Assembly (NCBI GenBank): GCA_013003215.1
Contig: JABDKD010000143.1
Location: 1-64,000, forward strand
Length of the DNA: 64,000 nt
DNA from: Pyrinomonadaceae bacterium
GTDB lineage: Bacteria > Acidobacteriota > Blastocatellia > Pyrinomonadales > Pyrinomonadaceae
Direction of reading: 5' to 3'
Of the stretch, positions 55,520 to 64,000 are shown in pieces; position 1 is the stretch's first letter; each line of letters starts with the position of its first letter. Made by a program: the position numbers and the translations under genes. Below the pieces are notes generated by a model. That model made no database searches. It was not told the origin of the DNA and saw only the letters and a list, made by a program, of their open reading frames with translations.

Positions 55520-57166
55520 ATGAAAAAAGAGTTTAAGGACTGGATTGAATTGGTTGGTCGGCTTCGCCGGTCTGACGCTGTTTGGCCTGGAGAGAAACTT
55601 CCGGTCGAGTTCAAGCAAACCCACATCTCGGTGTTGCTGCTTGGTGAGACCCGCGTAATGAAGCTAAAGAAGCCGGTGAATTTTGGCTTTCTTGATTACT
55701 CGACTCTTGAACGGCGTCATTTCGCGTGTGAGCGGGAAGTTGAGCTTAACCGCCGTCTTTGCCCCGGGACATACCTTGGCGTACGTTCGATTATCGAAGA
55801 TGAAAAGGGTATTCGATTATCCGAAGGCGGCCCCGCACTTGAGTACGGTGTGTTGATGAACCGTCTTCCCAAAGCTTGCATGCTTGATGAAATGGTAAGG
55901 CGTAACACCATTACGGAAAGCGACATAGCCCGTATCGCGAAACGACTCAGCGAGTTTCATAGATCTGCCCGGAGGGGTCCCGATGTTGACGTATTCGGAG
56001 GCATGGAGACCATTCGCTACAACTGGAATGAGAATTTCGAACAAGCGGAACCATTCATTGGCCGAACTGTAACGGAGTTGGATTTCGAGACGATCCGTGA
56101 TTGGGTATCTTCCTGGCTGGAGGAAAACGAAGAATTCCTGAATGAACGGGTAGAAGGCGGGCACGTCTGTGATGGTCACGGGGATCTTAGATGCGAGAGC
56201 ATTTGCGTAGAAAACGGTATTTCGATCTTTGATTGCATTGAGTTCAACGAACGCTTTCGATGCGCGGATGTTGCCGCAGAGGCGGCCTTCCTGGCAATGG
56301 ATCTGGACGCATTTGGCCGGCCAGACCTTGGCTATTACTTTTATGAATGCTATAGCCGAGAATCCGGAGACAAAGAGCTTTTCAAGCTGTTTTCTTTCTA
56401 CAGGTGCTACCGTGCGTTTGTCCGCGGGAAAGTCCTGAGCTTCCAACTAGATGAACCGGAAATAACCGGCAAACAACACAAAGTGGCCAAACGAAATGCC
56501 AGAAACTACTTCGATATCGCCGCTCGTTCTACTGAACCGAATTTTGATAAGCCGACGATGGTTGTTGTTTCCGGTCTCTCCGGTACAGGAAAAACCTCAA
56601 TTGCCCGTGCGATCGCATGCGATCTGGGATCTCGCGTTGTCTCAAGCGACGTTGTCCGCAGGTCGCTGTTCGGCGATGAGGAGTCCCCGGTCGAATATGG
56701 AGAAGGGAAATATGATAAAAAGGCTAATCGGCTCACATATCAAAAGATGATCGAAAGGGGTATCGAGTTTCTGAGAAATGACGGCTGCGTGATCCTGGAT
56801 GCAACTTTTCAGCGCACGGCCGACAGGCAAGAAGTTCGGAGAAGAGCGGAATCCGTCGGTGCAGCTTTTCGATTGATCGAATGCCGCTTGTCACCTGACA
56901 GAATTCGCGAACGTCTGGATCTGCGCGCCAGTAGAAACGATGGGTTATCGAAGGCGACCTGGGAAACCTATAAGATGCAGAGAAGTGAATTAAACGAGGG
57001 CGGAACCGGGCTTGTGGCAGATCTTGTCCTTGAGACCGATGGATCCTTGTCCGAAGTCAGCCGCAGGGCTCTGAATTGGTTGCGAAAAGACGTTGGACAA
57101 TCGTCAATGATGAATGAAATGGCGCATTCGACTGGATCTGTAATCTTCAGACCCGACGATTCGTAA
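55520..57166 (+). CDS. APH-like domain fused to P-loop kinase
   Basis: This 548-residue cytoplasmic protein joins an aminoglycoside-phosphotransferase-like N-terminal half (with VCDGHGDLRCESICVE as the catalytic loop) to a C-terminal P-loop domain with GLSGTGKTSIARAI. The second half resembles AAA/zeta-toxin-like kinases. This COG2187/COG0645 fusion is widely distributed and its substrate is not known. The ATG lacks a clear ribosome site. It is a single gene, with the bactofilin-like gene convergent after it. Confidence 0.85.
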   Translation: MKKEFKDWIELVGRLRRSDAVWPGEKLPVEFKQTHISVLLLGETRVMKLKKPVNFGFLDYSTLERRHFACEREVELNRRLCPGTYLGVRSIIEDEKGIRLSEGGPALEYGVLMNRLPKACMLDEMVRRNTITESDIARIAKRLSEFHRSARRGPDVDVFGGMETIRYNWNENFEQAEPFIGRTVTELDFETIRDWVSSWLEENEEFLNERVEGGHVCDGHGDLRCESICVENGISIFDCIEFNERFRCADVAAEAAFLAMDLDAFGRPDLGYYFYECYSRESGDKELFKLFSFYRCYRAFVRGKVLSFQLDEPEITGKQHKVAKRNARNYFDIAARSTEPNFDKPTMVVVSGLSGTGKTSIARAIACDLGSRVVSSDVVRRSLFGDEESPVEYGEGKYDKKANRLTYQKMIERGIEFLRNDGCVILDATFQRTADRQEVRRRAESVGAAFRLIECRLSPDRIRERLDLRASRNDGLSKATWETYKMQRSELNEGGTGLVADLVLETDGSLSEVSRRALNWLRKDVGQSSMMNEMAHSTGSVIFRPDDS

Positions 57167-57263
57167 AAATACGTCCCCAGCCGTCTGCCGAGTTAAATTG
57201 ATAGCAATGGGTGAACAAAAAAGAGGGCTTCCGCGTTCCCGTTTGTTCAAAACGACAACAGCG

Positions 57264-58466
57264 CTATGCCAGTTCTTGTTCTCTCAACTGGCGAAGCAGG
57301 TCCTTCCGCTCAATCAAGAACGCCCCGACACCAAGAAAGGCAACAGCGAATTTCACCAACCAGCCTATCCAGGGAAGCGACATCACAAAAGTGACCGCGA
57401 GGGCTCCAAAAACAATTTTCAGAACGTTCGATTTCTCCCAGCGCCCCATCTTTCCGAGTATCCAGTCACCCGACAGGTACGAAACAAAAACACCTGAAAG
57501 TAAGAATGCAACAACTCCAAGCGCCGCGACCAAAAACGCCAGCGGAATTCCGATTAATGTAATCAGCAAGAGAATAAACAGGATGGGTATCGACAACAGC
57601 GTTGCCAGCCCAATAAGAAACGATTTGCCGGGTTTATCCTTAAGTGTGTTTGCGACCCGGTTCGTCCAAACAGATGAAAACCAGACAGCGACAAGACCCA
57701 AAACTGCAAACGACGCAAATCTCAAAAACCAGTCGCTAAACCACTCTCTAAAGGCTGAGAAATAAGTCTTTTCAGCTTCGGTTTTTCTGTGGTCTATCTT
57801 TCCCGAGATATTAGCTTGCGGGGAAATGACCGGGTCATTAGGGCTGTAAACGATATAGGTTCCTTTCAATACCGCATTCGGCTCAATTGTTAACGTGTCA
57901 GTGTATATCTCGGTGCTCCCCTCAATATTGGAAGAAATACGCACTTCTCCGGCCGAAACAGAAAGACCTCGTCCAACCGGACCGGCAATTTCAACGGTAC
58001 CTGCGGCAATTCGGGCATTTCCTCCGATGCTTCCGTTTTTGCCTATGATTACCGAACTCCCGGCCAGCATCGCGTTGTCCGAAACAGTCGAATTAACAAC
58101 GATATTCGCCCCTGCGGCCCACAAATCGTTACCCACCGGCGCATCGATGTTTACCGTCGCACCCGCTGCCATGACATAGCCCTGCACCTCACCGTTTATG
58201 TTTACATTTGACCCGGCAACCGCGACATCTCCTTTGACTCCTTCCGAGCCGACTTCGACATTCTGCCCTGCCCAGTAGAGGTCTCCTTCTTTTGCAGCCC
58301 GTGGCTCTTGTTTGGTCGTCTGAGTTTCAGTATTGGTTTCGGGTTTGGCATCCTGCGGCTTTTCTGTAGCTGGTTGTTGCGCTACGACACCAGCAAAAAG
58401 AACCGCGCCAATCATTCCAATTAGAATCAACAAAAGCTTATAGGTCTTTATCTTCTTCTCTCTCAT
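57264..58466 (-). CDS. Bactofilin-like/polymer-forming membrane protein
   Basis: The start at 58466 follows AAGGAG seven bases upstream. The 400-residue protein has a signal-like helix (YKLLLILIGMIGAVLFAGVV) and an acidic linker. Short hydrophobic repeats of the bactofilin type follow (GDVAVAGSNVNINGEV, VMAAGATVNIDAPV, NIVVNSTVSDNAMLAGSSVII). It ends with three to four C-terminal membrane helices. It probably forms a beta-helix scaffold on the outer side of the inner membrane. No clear operon partner. Confidence 0.78.
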   Translation of the reverse strand: MREKKIKTYKLLLILIGMIGAVLFAGVVAQQPATEKPQDAKPETNTETQTTKQEPRAAKEGDLYWAGQNVEVGSEGVKGDVAVAGSNVNINGEVQGYVMAAGATVNIDAPVGNDLWAAGANIVVNSTVSDNAMLAGSSVIIGKNGSIGGNARIAAGTVEIAGPVGRGLSVSAGEVRISSNIEGSTEIYTDTLTIEPNAVLKGTYIVYSPNDPVISPQANISGKIDHRKTEAEKTYFSAFREWFSDWFLRFASFAVLGLVAVWFSSVWTNRVANTLKDKPGKSFLIGLATLLSIPILFILLLITLIGIPLAFLVAALGVVAFLLSGVFVSYLSGDWILGKMGRWEKSNVLKIVFGALAVTFVMSLPWIGWLVKFAVAFLGVGAFLIERKDLLRQLREQELA

Positions 58467-58669
58467 CTCATTCTCCTTAATCCCGCATTCCACTTTTTTA
58501 AGAACTGCTCACCTGTTCTCGGGCGAACAACACTATGAAGTATCCGAGACGATAAAAATGGCATTTATTAAAGATAATCTATCCGCAATTGCCATACCGT
58601 GGGTTTTTGCTCGATTTAGTGGTGAAAATACCGGACTGAGCGTGATTTTGGGGCTTTGAATGTTGGAAC

Positions 58670-58685
58670 TGCGAAATATTTCGCA
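58670..58685. promoter_or_regulatory. Perfect 16-base palindrome TGCGAAATATTTCGCA
   Basis: Both halves match without mismatch. It lies about 204 bases upstream of the bactofilin-like start and is a candidate operator for an unknown regulator. Confidence 0.4.
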
Positions 58686-58911
58686 CTCAAATGTGGAAGT
58701 TATCCCGGTGAGATATGAGCATTAAACTAAGAATAGGTCCTTGGGAATTACTTTTTTTCAAGATGTCAGACTCTGGATGAATTCCAGGACAAACAGCCGA
58801 TTCAATACACGGGCCCCCGACCGGCGGTGCTCCCCCCAACCCCCCGGAGTAAAATATCGGATTAAGTTAGGTGGGATCTTGATCTCGATAAATGATCAAA
58901 AGTAAATGAAG

Positions 58912-58962
58912 ATGGCGCACCCGAAAGGATTCGTGACTTGCGGACCTCTTGATTCGCAGAAA
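58912..58962 (-). repeat. tRNA-3'-end-like repeat, copy A
   Basis: On the minus strand this reads as a T-arm-deleted tRNA 3' half, ending in ...GGTGCGCCA. It matches copy B (61976-62025) at 43 of 51 aligned positions. It lies 172 bases past the stop of the kinase gene in the same orientation as that message. No complete tRNA can be folded. Confidence 0.6.
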
Positions 58963-59133
58963 TTCCCATTAGAGTCCACAAGGCAACAAAAAAGGCCATA
59001 TTCTTAATTGTACTTTCTTGGGCGCAGGTAGTTACTAAGATCTGCACTACAGAAGCGCAGAGCCTGCCTCAAAGGTGGCGGAGATTGAAGTTGCGTGACG
59101 ACGGCAGGACCGTCCAACCTAACCTCCAACAGC

Positions 59134-61872
59134 TCACGGTTGATTCAATAGATTGCCCCCAAAAAGGGGTTTTCCGGCCTTTGAAATGTATGCAGCGTAA
59201 AATGCAATACCAAGGGTGATGACTATTGACAATACCGAGGAGGGAAAAAAGAAAAGGGAATTATCAAAAGTGACCGGAAATACCCATGCGGGTTGAAAAA
59301 AGCAAGAGAAGGAAATTACTCCGAGTAAACCGTAGCGTCCCAGGGAAATCATCAGGCAGATCGAGACGATGGTTGATGAAATCGCGCCAAGCCAATGGAA
59401 ATTAAGGATAAAAAACAGCATTGAGACGGTGAAAAACAAGATACCGATCGATAGAATCCCTAAAATCTTTTTCCCTGTGATTCGATAAAATAAGAAGGCG
59501 ATAAAAAGATAAATCAACCCGACCGAAACCGAGCCTACGATCGAACCTAAATACTGAGCTATCAAGCCGCTTGAACTGTTTAACGCGTCAATACTGAAGG
59601 CATCACTAACATCGGTGAAATTGCCTAGATAACTGCTAACTGAAAGCACTCCAATATGAATTCCGAGAGCGTGTCCGAGTCCGAGGAGTCCGCCAACCAG
59701 TATGTCGCGTCCGACCATAGGATCGCGAAAATCTCCCGCCATAATTCTGTTCCACGAGATCAGCAATTCCGACCACGATTTGCGGACGAAAGGTTCGAGG
59801 GCGATATACAGAAGTCCGACAATGGTTGCACGTATTAATGCATAACTGACGGCTTCATATACGATTGACAATTCGCCCCAGAGCGTCGGAACGTGGTCTG
59901 CCGCAATAATCTGGGCGAGCAAACCAATTGCAAAAAGAAACAACGTTAATTTCAGACCGCCGCGCAGATCGCCGCGTCCGGCTTTTAAGTTTCGATATGC
60001 CAAAACTAATGAACCGACAATTGCGATACAGACAAAAAGAATTATTATGATCGTCCCGTACTTTCGGTTCGCGTCCTGCGTTACCACCGATTCTCTTTCA
60101 GGCGAATCCCACGGAGTTACAACTTTAAAATAGACTGGTTTTCCTTTGTATTCAGCCGCCTCGATGCGAACGGGAACGCTCGAAAAATCCGCCAGCGTCC
60201 CTTCCCATGCTCTTCTCTCATCCGCAAAAACAGGTGGTGTCCATCGTGATTCGGATTTTTTGAATTCGTTCAGATCCAGACCCGCCTCTGCGAAAAACTC
60301 CTTCCAGTCAATTTCAGTCTTATTCTTGGTAGATGCGGTTTGCGGTGGTACGGCGACGAATTCAAACAACCGGCCGCGTGTGTCGAGTTTGACGTTCGCC
60401 ATATTTGAAGCCAGCAGCGGTGGTTCATCCTCTGCTACATTTATCGAATCTACAGGCTCGAGGTGACGCGGCGATTGGCGATAGAGAAAATAGATATTAA
60501 ACGGCTGACCTTTTGCGAGCATATCCCTGCGTGGCGGCAGGTCCTTATTCTTTTCAGTTTGGAAATAGGTGTGATAATCGATAAAAGAGTTGTCCTGAAC
60601 GAACTCATATTTTGCATCGGCCGGCGTTTGCGTGTAGCCATATTTTTTCAAGATCTCACGCGATTTTTCTGCCAAAACCTCCGGCGTTTTTTCAAACGGC
60701 GTAAATGCGTAGGATTTATAATTTTGGTTTAGTGATAGGACCCCGAAATACAGCGTGATAAATGCTAGAAGGAATCCAAATGCGATGAGAGGTTTCAAAG
60801 CACCTTGCTTTGGTGCCGCGGCGACCATCTCGGGGGTCGGGGTCTCGCCCGCTTCGAGCGCCACTTGAAGCGCATTTCCTCCGGGCAATGACATCGCGAC
60901 CTCCAGCGCCTTCGCGGGACGGTCCGCGGGAACCTTTTCGAGACAACGGTTGATCAACGCTTCAACCGAGGGATCGATCCCATCAACGATCTTTGAGGCA
61001 CTCGTAGGATTGGTGCTTCGCTGTTTTTTGAGTAATTCGTCAACCGTCGCGCCTTCGAACGCCTGTGTGCCGGTAAAGATCTCGTAAAGCAGAAGGCCGA
61101 GAGAATAGACATCGCTTCGCTGCGTAACTTCTTTACCCGCAATCTGCTCGGGTGACATATAGGCCGGAGTTCCAACCCTCGATTCCGCACCTTGTAAGTC
61201 TTCTTCGAGGCCGGCGATCCCAAAGTCCGTGATCCTGGCCTCGCCTTTCGAATCGATGATGATATTTGCGGGCTTGAGATCGCGATGGAGGATCCCGGCT
61301 TTGTGGACGGCGTTGAGACCCAACGCGATCTCACGAGAGATCTCGACCGCCTTATCCGAAGGAAGCCTTCCTATCCGGTTCAAAAGAATCGAGAGATCAT
61401 CGCCCTCAATAAACTCCATTGTCAGGTAATAGAGTCCGTCCGTTTCACCGATATCAAAAACCCGGCAGACATTGTTATGCGAAACCTGCCTCGCGGTACG
61501 GACTTCACCGCGGAAACGTTTGAGGAGGTCTTCGTTTTTCGAAAGTTCTTCCGGGAGGAATTTTAACGCAACGGTTTGCTCGAGTTCGAGATCTTCAGCC
61601 TTGTAAACCTCGCCCATTCCGCCTTTACCTAGCAGATTGATGATCCGGTAGCGGTCAGCGAGGACCATGCCGGCGACAAACCTAGAGCCGTCCGATGTCG
61701 TCACATTGGAAGAGTCCCGTGCCTCTGGCTTCTTGATCTCAGTTGGGGTGTGGTCCTCGTCCTGGATAGCGGTTGGGGCAGACTCATCCACTAAACTCCA
61801 ACCGCAGGCATCACATCTGATCGCATTAAACGAAGTCTCGGCATCACACCGCGGACAATTTGTTCTCCTCAC
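59134..61872 (-). CDS. Zinc-ribbon Ser/Thr protein kinase with membrane domain
   Basis: This 912-residue protein starts at GTG. A zinc ribbon (Cys6, Cys9, Cys20, Cys23) precedes a Hanks-type kinase (about 78-340) with GKGGMGEVYK, catalytic HRDLKPANI and DFGIAG. A membrane helix is followed by a periplasmic region and about seven C-terminal helices of unclear fold. It should signal extracellular cues by phosphorylating cytoplasmic proteins. This layout is common in Acidobacteriota. Both flanks carry copies of the same tRNA-like repeat. No strong ribosome site is seen. Confidence 0.88.
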   Translation of the reverse strand: MRRTNCPRCDAETSFNAIRCDACGWSLVDESAPTAIQDEDHTPTEIKKPEARDSSNVTTSDGSRFVAGMVLADRYRIINLLGKGGMGEVYKAEDLELEQTVALKFLPEELSKNEDLLKRFRGEVRTARQVSHNNVCRVFDIGETDGLYYLTMEFIEGDDLSILLNRIGRLPSDKAVEISREIALGLNAVHKAGILHRDLKPANIIIDSKGEARITDFGIAGLEEDLQGAESRVGTPAYMSPEQIAGKEVTQRSDVYSLGLLLYEIFTGTQAFEGATVDELLKKQRSTNPTSASKIVDGIDPSVEALINRCLEKVPADRPAKALEVAMSLPGGNALQVALEAGETPTPEMVAAAPKQGALKPLIAFGFLLAFITLYFGVLSLNQNYKSYAFTPFEKTPEVLAEKSREILKKYGYTQTPADAKYEFVQDNSFIDYHTYFQTEKNKDLPPRRDMLAKGQPFNIYFLYRQSPRHLEPVDSINVAEDEPPLLASNMANVKLDTRGRLFEFVAVPPQTASTKNKTEIDWKEFFAEAGLDLNEFKKSESRWTPPVFADERRAWEGTLADFSSVPVRIEAAEYKGKPVYFKVVTPWDSPERESVVTQDANRKYGTIIIILFVCIAIVGSLVLAYRNLKAGRGDLRGGLKLTLFLFAIGLLAQIIAADHVPTLWGELSIVYEAVSYALIRATIVGLLYIALEPFVRKSWSELLISWNRIMAGDFRDPMVGRDILVGGLLGLGHALGIHIGVLSVSSYLGNFTDVSDAFSIDALNSSSGLIAQYLGSIVGSVSVGLIYLFIAFLFYRITGKKILGILSIGILFFTVSMLFFILNFHWLGAISSTIVSICLMISLGRYGLLGVISFSCFFQPAWVFPVTFDNSLFFFPSSVLSIVITLGIAFYAAYISKAGKPLFGGNLLNQP

Positions 61873-61975
61873 GGGCGGGATTTTATCACGGCAAGCCCCA
61901 AAAAAAGGAGGCTATTTGTTGTCAAAAGAATATTCAGACTGAAACGGGTAGGTTCTTGAACAATGGAGGTTAAGA

Positions 61976-62050
61976 ATGGCGCAGCCGACAGGATTCGTGC
62001 CCTTCGGACCTCTTGGTCGTAGAAACCTCTCCTACCTGTCGGCCACGCCA
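61976..62050 (-). repeat. tRNA-3'-end-like repeat, copy B, as a long hairpin
   Basis: The 61976-62025 segment matches copy A. Outer arms TGGCGCAGCCGACAGG (61977-61992) and CCTGTCGGCCACGCCA (62035-62050) pair at 14 of 16 positions. It lies six bases past the aminopeptidase stop on the same strand, so it probably forms the 3' end of that message. Confidence 0.6.
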
Positions 62051-62055
62051 ATAAA

Positions 62056-63621
62056 TTACTGCTCGTAATTACTTTTTACGTATTCATTGAGCAGCAGCAC
62101 ACCAAAACTCCTTGACCCGGAGGTAGATTGAAAGGTTCTTGCTCTATTGGTGTTATCAACACCTGCAATATCAAAGTGCACCCACTTGGTTGTGTCCTTA
62201 ATGAAAGTTCCGATGAATGCTGCGCCGGCGCTGGCACCGGGAGCAGATGGACCGGAATTCATCACATCAGCGACATCATGCTCGATTGCCTTAAAATGAT
62301 TTTTGTTCAAAGGCAATTGCCATACTTCTTCACCCGTCGCCTTACCCGCATCAATGAAACCCCGGAACAATTCCGGATGGCGGCTGAACATCGCAGCATA
62401 GTCTTCACCCAGTGCCCGCCCCGCTGACCCGGTCAGTGTTGCAAGGTCTATCAATATAGCCGGATCATACTTACTGTCCGTGTAATAAACCGCGTCGGCC
62501 AGCACCAGGCGTCCTTCCGCATCAGTGGAGCGGATCGAAACAGTCTTCCCGGACATAGTCTTAACCACGTCAGCCGGACGCTGAGCATTACCACCCGGCA
62601 TATTCTCAGCCATCGCTCCCACCGCGACTACATTGACCTTGGCGCCACGTCCGGCGATTCCATACAGGGCACCCATCACACTAGCGGCACCGGACATGTC
62701 GTATTTCATATCCCACATGCCGGACGGGTTCTTCAAACTAATACCGCCGGTATCAAAGGTTATCCCCTTACCTACGAGTGCTACGGGTTTATCAACGCTT
62801 TTGCCGCCCATGTATTCAACAATCAGAATCCTGGGGGGTCTTTTTGAGCCCCGTCCAACGCCATATATAGCGCCCATATTCATTTTCAGCATGTCTTGTT
62901 CATCAAGCACTGTGATCTTGATGTTAGCCATGCCCTTAAAACGGTCTTTCCAAAATTCAACAAAACTCTCCGGATAGATCACGTTCGCGGGCTCATTGGA
63001 AACATCTCTGGTATACCAGATCCCTTCCGCAACCGATCTATGTTCAGTGTTGAAGATAGCTGCTGCTGCACGCGCCTCGTAACTGGCAACAATCAATTCG
63101 GACTGGCGTTTATGGCGCTTCTTATCTGTGAAATACTTATCGAAACTATAGGCTCCTAACGAGGCACCGAAGGCAATGTTTGCTGTGTTCCCAGGATTAG
63201 TGTCGATCGTGATCTGAGCGGCTTTTTTGAAATGTTTGACCGAACTTCTAACAGCCAGATCACCGATCTTCTGCCAATCAAGCGGTGTTAGTTCTTTAGT
63301 GTTACCAAGACCAACCAGAAGAATCTGTGAGAATTTCGATCCGGCAGGCGCGGGAATGACCTTGTAGGTCAGTTTCTTGCCTTTGAAGTCTACTTTCTTT
63401 AGCGCTTCAGTAAGGCCGGAGTTTGCAGACTTATTTAATTCCTGACCAAATCTATCCAATGATAAATCTTCTCCAATGCCTAACACGATTAATCCGTCTT
63501 CAGGCATGCCGGGATTGAAAGATACTTTAAACGGAGAATCTGCCAAACCTATACCGGCGGTAAATAGGACGATTGCAGTTAATACAAAAAACTTTTGCAG
63601 TGAAAGAGCTAAATTCTTCAT
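62056..63621 (-). CDS. pepA: Exported leucyl aminopeptidase (M17)
   Basis: This 521-residue protein starts at ATG 63621, with AGAGG six bases upstream; a GTG two codons earlier is possible. A signal peptide (FFVLTAIVLFTAGIGLA) precedes the catalytic domain. The M17 motifs GKGITFDTGGISLK and STDAEGRLVLADAV are present, with Ser replacing the usual Asn of NTDAEGRL. The enzyme removes N-terminal residues from peptides using two metals. Typical PepA is cytoplasmic, so this exported form is unusual but known in several Gram-negative groups. Confidence 0.9.
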   Translation of the reverse strand: MKNLALSLQKFFVLTAIVLFTAGIGLADSPFKVSFNPGMPEDGLIVLGIGEDLSLDRFGQELNKSANSGLTEALKKVDFKGKKLTYKVIPAPAGSKFSQILLVGLGNTKELTPLDWQKIGDLAVRSSVKHFKKAAQITIDTNPGNTANIAFGASLGAYSFDKYFTDKKRHKRQSELIVASYEARAAAAIFNTEHRSVAEGIWYTRDVSNEPANVIYPESFVEFWKDRFKGMANIKITVLDEQDMLKMNMGAIYGVGRGSKRPPRILIVEYMGGKSVDKPVALVGKGITFDTGGISLKNPSGMWDMKYDMSGAASVMGALYGIAGRGAKVNVVAVGAMAENMPGGNAQRPADVVKTMSGKTVSIRSTDAEGRLVLADAVYYTDSKYDPAILIDLATLTGSAGRALGEDYAAMFSRHPELFRGFIDAGKATGEEVWQLPLNKNHFKAIEHDVADVMNSGPSAPGASAGAAFIGTFIKDTTKWVHFDIAGVDNTNRARTFQSTSGSRSFGVLLLNEYVKSNYEQ

Positions 63622-64000
63622 GTACACCTCTTTGAATTATTGATTTCAAATAAGCATACGGATTCAGTTCATGTTTTGCCAAAACCCCCTTATGGGTATG
63701 CCGAACCGTAAACTTCGAAAAGACTATGGAAACAAGGCGAAATGAAATGGAAAAGGAAAGAGGGCCTATAGAAAGGATTTTAAGCTTGTCTTGGAACTAA
63801 AGGTGGCGCGTTCACGTGTGCGAAGCCACCTCCCGCCCGCAAACTGTTTCAAAGTACGGCGGAGCTGCCCGCAGTTCTTTCCTGATGGACTCAACTAATT
63901 GACGTGTTTAAAGTTATTTGGCTCCGTTTCAGTGAGCTGATGAGCAACTATCATGGCCGGCGCATTCGAACCCTGGCAGATTCCGACGCTCAAATTTGTC
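63622..64000. other. Intergenic region at right edge with a short hairpin
   Basis: A stem AGGTGGC/GCCACCT (63801-63807 and 63825-63831) is visible. Two reading frames with ATGs (63940 and 63953) remain open to the window end. It cannot be told whether either is real. Confidence 0.4.

Larger units (their letters stand above)
58467..59133. other. Intergenic region with a palindrome and a tRNA-like repeat
   Basis: No convincing gene lies in this 667-base gap. A short open frame on the minus strand near 58862-59047 runs through the tRNA-like repeat and is discounted. The perfect palindrome and the repeat are described separately. Confidence 0.5.

Noticed and set aside
58862-59047. Short minus-strand open frame of 61 codons
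   Set aside because: It runs through the tRNA-like repeat and its translation is the usual artefact of reading tRNA sequence; no ribosome site.
61869-62051. Short minus-strand open frame of 60 codons
   Set aside because: Same repeat artefact, overlapping the start of the kinase gene and lacking a ribosome site.
63940-64000. Possible start of a gene at the right edge (frames from 63940 or 63953)
   Set aside because: Two frames are open and only about 20 codons are visible, so neither can be chosen.

Overview
The window looks like a chromosomal piece of a Gram-negative soil or sediment bacterium, most likely an Acidobacteriota member (Blastocatellia/Pyrinomonadaceae-like). This is inferred, not proven. 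It rests on a complete alternative complex III, a zinc-ribbon Ser/Thr kinase, a TPR protein with a C-terminal helix-turn-helix, many small secreted proteins of unknown function and moderate GC. No rRNA, intact tRNA, CRISPR array, prophage or insertion sequence was found.

Positions 1-28,400 form a nitrate-respiration region. On the minus strand (about 7.5 to 2.5 kb) lie two NarK-type transporters, a small DUF7009-like protein and an outer-membrane porin. A second minus-strand unit (25.7 to 10.06 kb) is a tightly packed run of 13 genes: an Rrf2 regulator with three clustered cysteines, a membrane-anchored diheme cytochrome c, narGHJI, the full alternative complex III set actABCDEF, and a hemerythrin-like protein. 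Electrons could thus pass from quinol to cytoplasmic nitrate reductase, or through ACIII to cytochrome c, within one unit. Around it are a divergent PAS-LuxR regulator, the di-iron repair protein Ric and another hemerythrin. Two CRP/FNR-like palindromes and an element shared by the narK and nar promoters suggest joint control by oxygen, nitrate or NO. No nitrite reductase is present, so nitrite is probably exported or handled elsewhere. gdhA and a radical SAM/PLP-decarboxylase pair sit beside the narK unit.

Positions 27.9-36 kb hold small secreted proteins, a VanZ-like membrane protein and a minor-pilin operon (GspH/FimT, PilV, PilW and an unusually large PilX-like protein) that ends in a clear terminator.

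Positions 36-64 kb are a mixed housekeeping and accessory stretch. It holds an SDR enzyme, a lipoprotein with a cationic Gly-Lys-Pro tail, a TPR-HTH protein and a membrane PAS-GGDEF-EAL protein. Next come a MerR regulator with a textbook long-spacer promoter facing a tiny membrane protein gene, a KAS III-like enzyme with an exported MlrC-like peptidase, SOUL and CHAD proteins, and two MacB-type permeases without an ATPase. The stretch ends with two lipases, an APH/P-loop kinase fusion, a bactofilin-like membrane protein, a Ser/Thr kinase flanked by two tRNA-3'-end-like repeats, and an exported leucyl aminopeptidase.
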